In this document: positions 61,349 to 64,000 of the stretch, one piece after another
How positions within the stretch are numbered: position 1 is the stretch's first letter
How the letters are laid out: every line of letters begins with the position of its first letter
Origin: Nibribacter roseus
Lineage (GTDB): Bacteria; Bacteroidota; Bacteroidia; Cytophagales; Hymenobacteraceae
Assembly: GCF_042662225.1 (NCBI RefSeq)
Contig: NZ_JBHSYQ010000015.1
Span: forward strand, 62,001-126,000
Reading direction: 5' to 3'
DNA: 64,000 nt
Made by a program: the position numbers and the translations under genes
Notes under the pieces: model-generated
Databases searched by the model: none
What the model saw: only the letters and a program-made list of their open reading frames with translations
What the model was told of the DNA's origin: nothing

Positions 61349-62662
61349 ATGGGCAAAGCTAAATCTTACATTTTGCTTTTATGGCTGGCTTTTGAGTCGG
61401 TGCACGGGTACGCACAGAAATTTAACTATTATGAAAAGCTGGTGCCAGAGTATACTCTGCCCGATGCCTTGAAAATGCAGGACGGAACCCCCATCAAATC
61501 AATAAGAAGCTGGGAAAGAAAACGCCGGCCCGAACTATTGTCTCTGTTTCAGGAGCATGTGTACGGACAGACCAGGCACGTGCCGAAGAAGCTTCGGTAT
61601 AGAGTAGCATCAACTGACAGAAATGCTTTAGGTGGTTTAGCTACAAGAAAGGAGGTTGTTATTTTTCTTGCGGATGATACTACCAGAAGAATCAACTTGT
61701 TAGTGTACCTGCCTAACAGCCAAAATTCGCCGGTAGCCATGTTCATGGGGCTGAATTTTGCCGGGAACCAGACCATACACGCTGACCCCGGAATAAGCAT
61801 GAGCAAGAGCTGGACACGGTTTGCCAACAAGCCAGGCTTTAACCAAGACGGTACTGCAAACGAAGGCAGCAGAGGAGCTTATGCATCCAGATGGCAGCTA
61901 GAGGCCATTTTAGAAAAAGGGTATGGGCTTGCCACCGCTTATCATGGTGATTTGCAGCTTGACAGAAGAGATGCCGCCACTCTGCCGCAGAACTTCTACA
62001 CTTGGTATAACCAAGACCGGTCACTACAGCCTGGAGAGAATGATTGGGGCATAATTGGAGTGTGGGCGTGGGGGCTGAGCCGAATGATGGATTATCTAGA
62101 GCAGGACCCGGATGTTGATGCCAACCGAGTAGCCCTTGTGGGGCATTCAAGACTTGGGAAAGCAGTTCTGTGGGCTGGTGCCCAAGATGAGAGATTTGCC
62201 ATGGTGGTTTCAAATAATTCAGGAGAGGGCGGAGCTGCTTTGGCAAGAAGAAAGTTTGGCGAAACGGTAGAAGAAATAACACAGGCCGCTCCGCACTGGT
62301 TTGGGGCTAATTTTAAAAAATTTGCCCGAAAAGAGGAAGAGTTGCCGGTAGATTTCCACCAGCTGTTGGCCCTGATCTCTCCCCGGCCGCTGTATGTGGC
62401 CAGTAGTTCTGAAGACTTGTGGGCTGACCCAAAAGGAGAATATTTGTCAGCGTATCATGCTGGCGCCGCTTATAAGTTGTACAAGCTAAATGCCCTGTGC
62501 AGTAGTGCTCCTCCGGCGGTTGGCGAACCTGTTCAGGAAGGTGTCATCGGGTACCATAACCGAAAGGGAGCACATGACATTACCCGCTATGATTGGGATT
62601 TGTATTTGAGTTTCGCCGATAAACATTTAAAACCTGCTTCCTTCTCTGCAAAGCAAAAGTAG
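61349..62662 (+). CDS. CE15-like glucuronoyl esterase
   Basis: A 437-residue secreted alpha/beta hydrolase from ATG 61349, which opens a clean signal peptide (cleaved near GYAQ); codons upstream overlap palindrome copy 12. The CE15 signature GHSRLGK carries the nucleophile Ser267, NNSGEGGAALARR follows, and His409 is in RKGAHDITRYDW. Such enzymes cleave ester bonds between glucuronic acid and another group, such as lignin or methyl. It lies between GH20 and a GH5-like gene and would open uronate side chains before lyase or hydrolase attack (inference). Confidence 0.87.
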   Translation: MGKAKSYILLLWLAFESVHGYAQKFNYYEKLVPEYTLPDALKMQDGTPIKSIRSWERKRRPELLSLFQEHVYGQTRHVPKKLRYRVASTDRNALGGLATRKEVVIFLADDTTRRINLLVYLPNSQNSPVAMFMGLNFAGNQTIHADPGISMSKSWTRFANKPGFNQDGTANEGSRGAYASRWQLEAILEKGYGLATAYHGDLQLDRRDAATLPQNFYTWYNQDRSLQPGENDWGIIGVWAWGLSRMMDYLEQDPDVDANRVALVGHSRLGKAVLWAGAQDERFAMVVSNNSGEGGAALARRKFGETVEEITQAAPHWFGANFKKFARKEEELPVDFHQLLALISPRPLYVASSSEDLWADPKGEYLSAYHAGAAYKLYKLNALCSSAPPAVGEPVQEGVIGYHNRKGAHDITRYDWDLYLSFADKHLKPASFSAKQK

Positions 62663-62729
62663 AGCATGAGTTAAGAAGGAGATTGATTTTACCTATAGTC
62701 CAGAGAAATTGTCAAACCATAAATTATAT

Positions 62730-63905
62730 ATGAAGAAGTTCAGTTTAATCTTGTTTTCACTTTGCTATGTATTCCTGCAAAGCTGTTCCTCTCCCCGTGG
62801 CGAAAATGAAAATGCTGCAGCGGAAGCGGTAGCTCCCCGCGACATCTGGTCAAAGGAGCAAGCCAACAATTGGTACGCCGAACATGAGTGGTTGGTAGGC
62901 AGCAACTTTATTCCAAGTAACGCTATCAATCAGCTTGAAATGTGGCAGGCTGAAACCTTTGACACCACCATCATCAATAAAGAGTTAGGAATGGCTCAGT
63001 CTATTGGCATGAACACCGCGCGTGTGTACCTGCATGACCTTTTATGGGAGCAGGACTCTACCGGCTTCCTGAAAAGAATGGATACGTTTTTAGGTATTGC
63101 GCAGCGCAATGGCATCAAGCCCATGTTTGTTTTCTTTGACTCCTGCTGGGACCCGTTCCCTGAATTAGGAACTCAAAGAGCACCCAAGCCTCATGTTCAC
63201 AACTCTGGTTGGGTGCAGAGCCCGGGTCAGAACGCCTTGAAAGACTCAACGCAGTACCCGCGCCTTGAGCGCTATGTAAAAGGTGTGATGACACGCTTTG
63301 CCAATGATAACAGAATTCTGGCTTGGGATGTTTGGAATGAGCCAGATAACATGACAGGTCCTTCATATGAAAAAGTGGAACTGCCGAACAAGGTAGAGTA
63401 TGTGCTTCCGCTGCTGGAAAAAACTTTTACATGGGCAAGATCAACCAATCCTTCGCAACCTCTTACTTCTGGTATTTGGGTAGGTGACTGGTCTTCACAT
63501 GAGGTAATGAAGCCAATTGAGAAATTACAGATAGAGCAGTCCGATGTGATCTCTTTCCATAACTATGACAAAGCGGAGGAGTTTCAGAAGCGGGTAACCT
63601 GGCTTCAGAGATATGGCAGACCGATCCTTTGCACTGAATATATGGCCCGTCCGAACGGAAGCACTTTCCAAGGCTTTTTGCCAATTGCAAAGCAGCACAA
63701 AGTGGCTATGTATAACTGGGGTCTGGTAGATGGCAAAAGCCAAACGAAGTATGCCTGGGACAGCTGGACGAAACAGTACACTGCAGAACCAGAAGAGTGG
63801 TTCCATGATGTGTTCAGAAAAGACGGAACCGCCTACCGGAAAGAAGAAACTCAACTGATAGCTGAGTTGACAGGTGCAGCAGAGCCTGCCGCTGCAAATC
63901 AGTAA
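62730..63905 (+). CDS. GH5-like cellulase-superfamily lipoprotein
   Basis: About 391 residues from ATG 62730, giving a lipoprotein signal (LQSC, Cys about residue 19). The (beta/alpha)8 clan GH-A fold shows MNTARVYLHDLLW, the acid/base Glu204 in DVWNEPDN and the nucleophile Glu303 in CTEYMARP. Related proteins are annotated as cellulase or 1,4-beta-xylanase; the substrate is uncertain. A TTG at 62709 is the only other in-frame start. It is the last complete gene of the locus, and the remaining 95 bases hold nothing recognisable. Confidence 0.83.
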   Translation: MKKFSLILFSLCYVFLQSCSSPRGENENAAAEAVAPRDIWSKEQANNWYAEHEWLVGSNFIPSNAINQLEMWQAETFDTTIINKELGMAQSIGMNTARVYLHDLLWEQDSTGFLKRMDTFLGIAQRNGIKPMFVFFDSCWDPFPELGTQRAPKPHVHNSGWVQSPGQNALKDSTQYPRLERYVKGVMTRFANDNRILAWDVWNEPDNMTGPSYEKVELPNKVEYVLPLLEKTFTWARSTNPSQPLTSGIWVGDWSSHEVMKPIEKLQIEQSDVISFHNYDKAEEFQKRVTWLQRYGRPILCTEYMARPNGSTFQGFLPIAKQHKVAMYNWGLVDGKSQTKYAWDSWTKQYTAEPEEWFHDVFRKDGTAYRKEETQLIAELTGAAEPAAANQ

Positions 63906-64000
63906 CATAGAAATTGAAAGTACAAAGCCAGTTGATCTTATAAAGATTGATAGTATTAAAGTACCCTCTGGGAGCTAGTATCTAAAACTAGGTTTCAGAG

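Overview
The window looks like chromosomal DNA of a Bacteroidota bacterium, most likely a Cytophagales member of the Hymenobacteraceae type (inference). The support is a SusC/SusD pair, type IX secretion (T9SS) C-terminal sorting domains, an ECF sigma factor with a linked membrane protein, mostly weak Shine-Dalgarno sequences, and families typical of that phylum (DUF5777, CHRD, DUF4861, DUF4886, DUF1569). I saw no tRNA, rRNA, CRISPR array or insertion sequence.

Layout. 1-5.1 kb: the start of a haem catalase (cut by the window edge), a succinate-semialdehyde dehydrogenase and a secreted GH9 enzyme. 5.3-8.2 kb: an AT-rich run of five small minus-strand genes separated by 50-53 bp attC-like sites. 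The 7-nt word opening each of three cassettes is the exact reverse complement of the word closing the same cassette, which is what integron gene cassettes leave behind; no integrase is present. One cassette gene (DUF1569) carries a frameshift near its end. 8.7-17.3 kb: sbcD, a barrel-protein gene broken by an in-frame TAA, an APC amino-acid permease and a pair of amidohydrolase-like secreted proteins. 17.6-18.2 kb: a solitary hypothetical gene followed by a separate, consensus-matching attC-like site. 18.2-30.2 kb: a very large phosphodiester glycosidase/phosphoesterase/propeller fusion, a six-PAS histidine kinase, an ECF sigma factor with a membrane/barrel partner, and a CHRD - c-type cytochrome - YceI - DUF5777 group.

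30.8-63.9 kb is a polysaccharide-use region: three related T9SS-secreted proteins, GH88 and GH3, an amino-sugar salvage operon (nucleotidyltransferase, NahK-like kinase, CBM9-like protein, FucP/NagP-type transporter), a heparinase II/III-like lyase, a DUF4886 protein, SusC/SusD, GH35, DUF4861, GH20, CE15-like esterase and a GH5-like enzyme. Together they suggest import and breakdown of a uronic-acid- and hexosamine-containing glycan (inference). A recurring operator-like word, roughly TGTGYTCGWTAACGC, lies upstream of several of these units and may tie them into one regulon.

Two dispersed signals cross the whole window: the operator word just mentioned, and a family of about twelve intergenic palindromes built on GTTTTAGGSCTGTTTTT and its complement, found after stop codons and often fused to an ordinary terminator hairpin.
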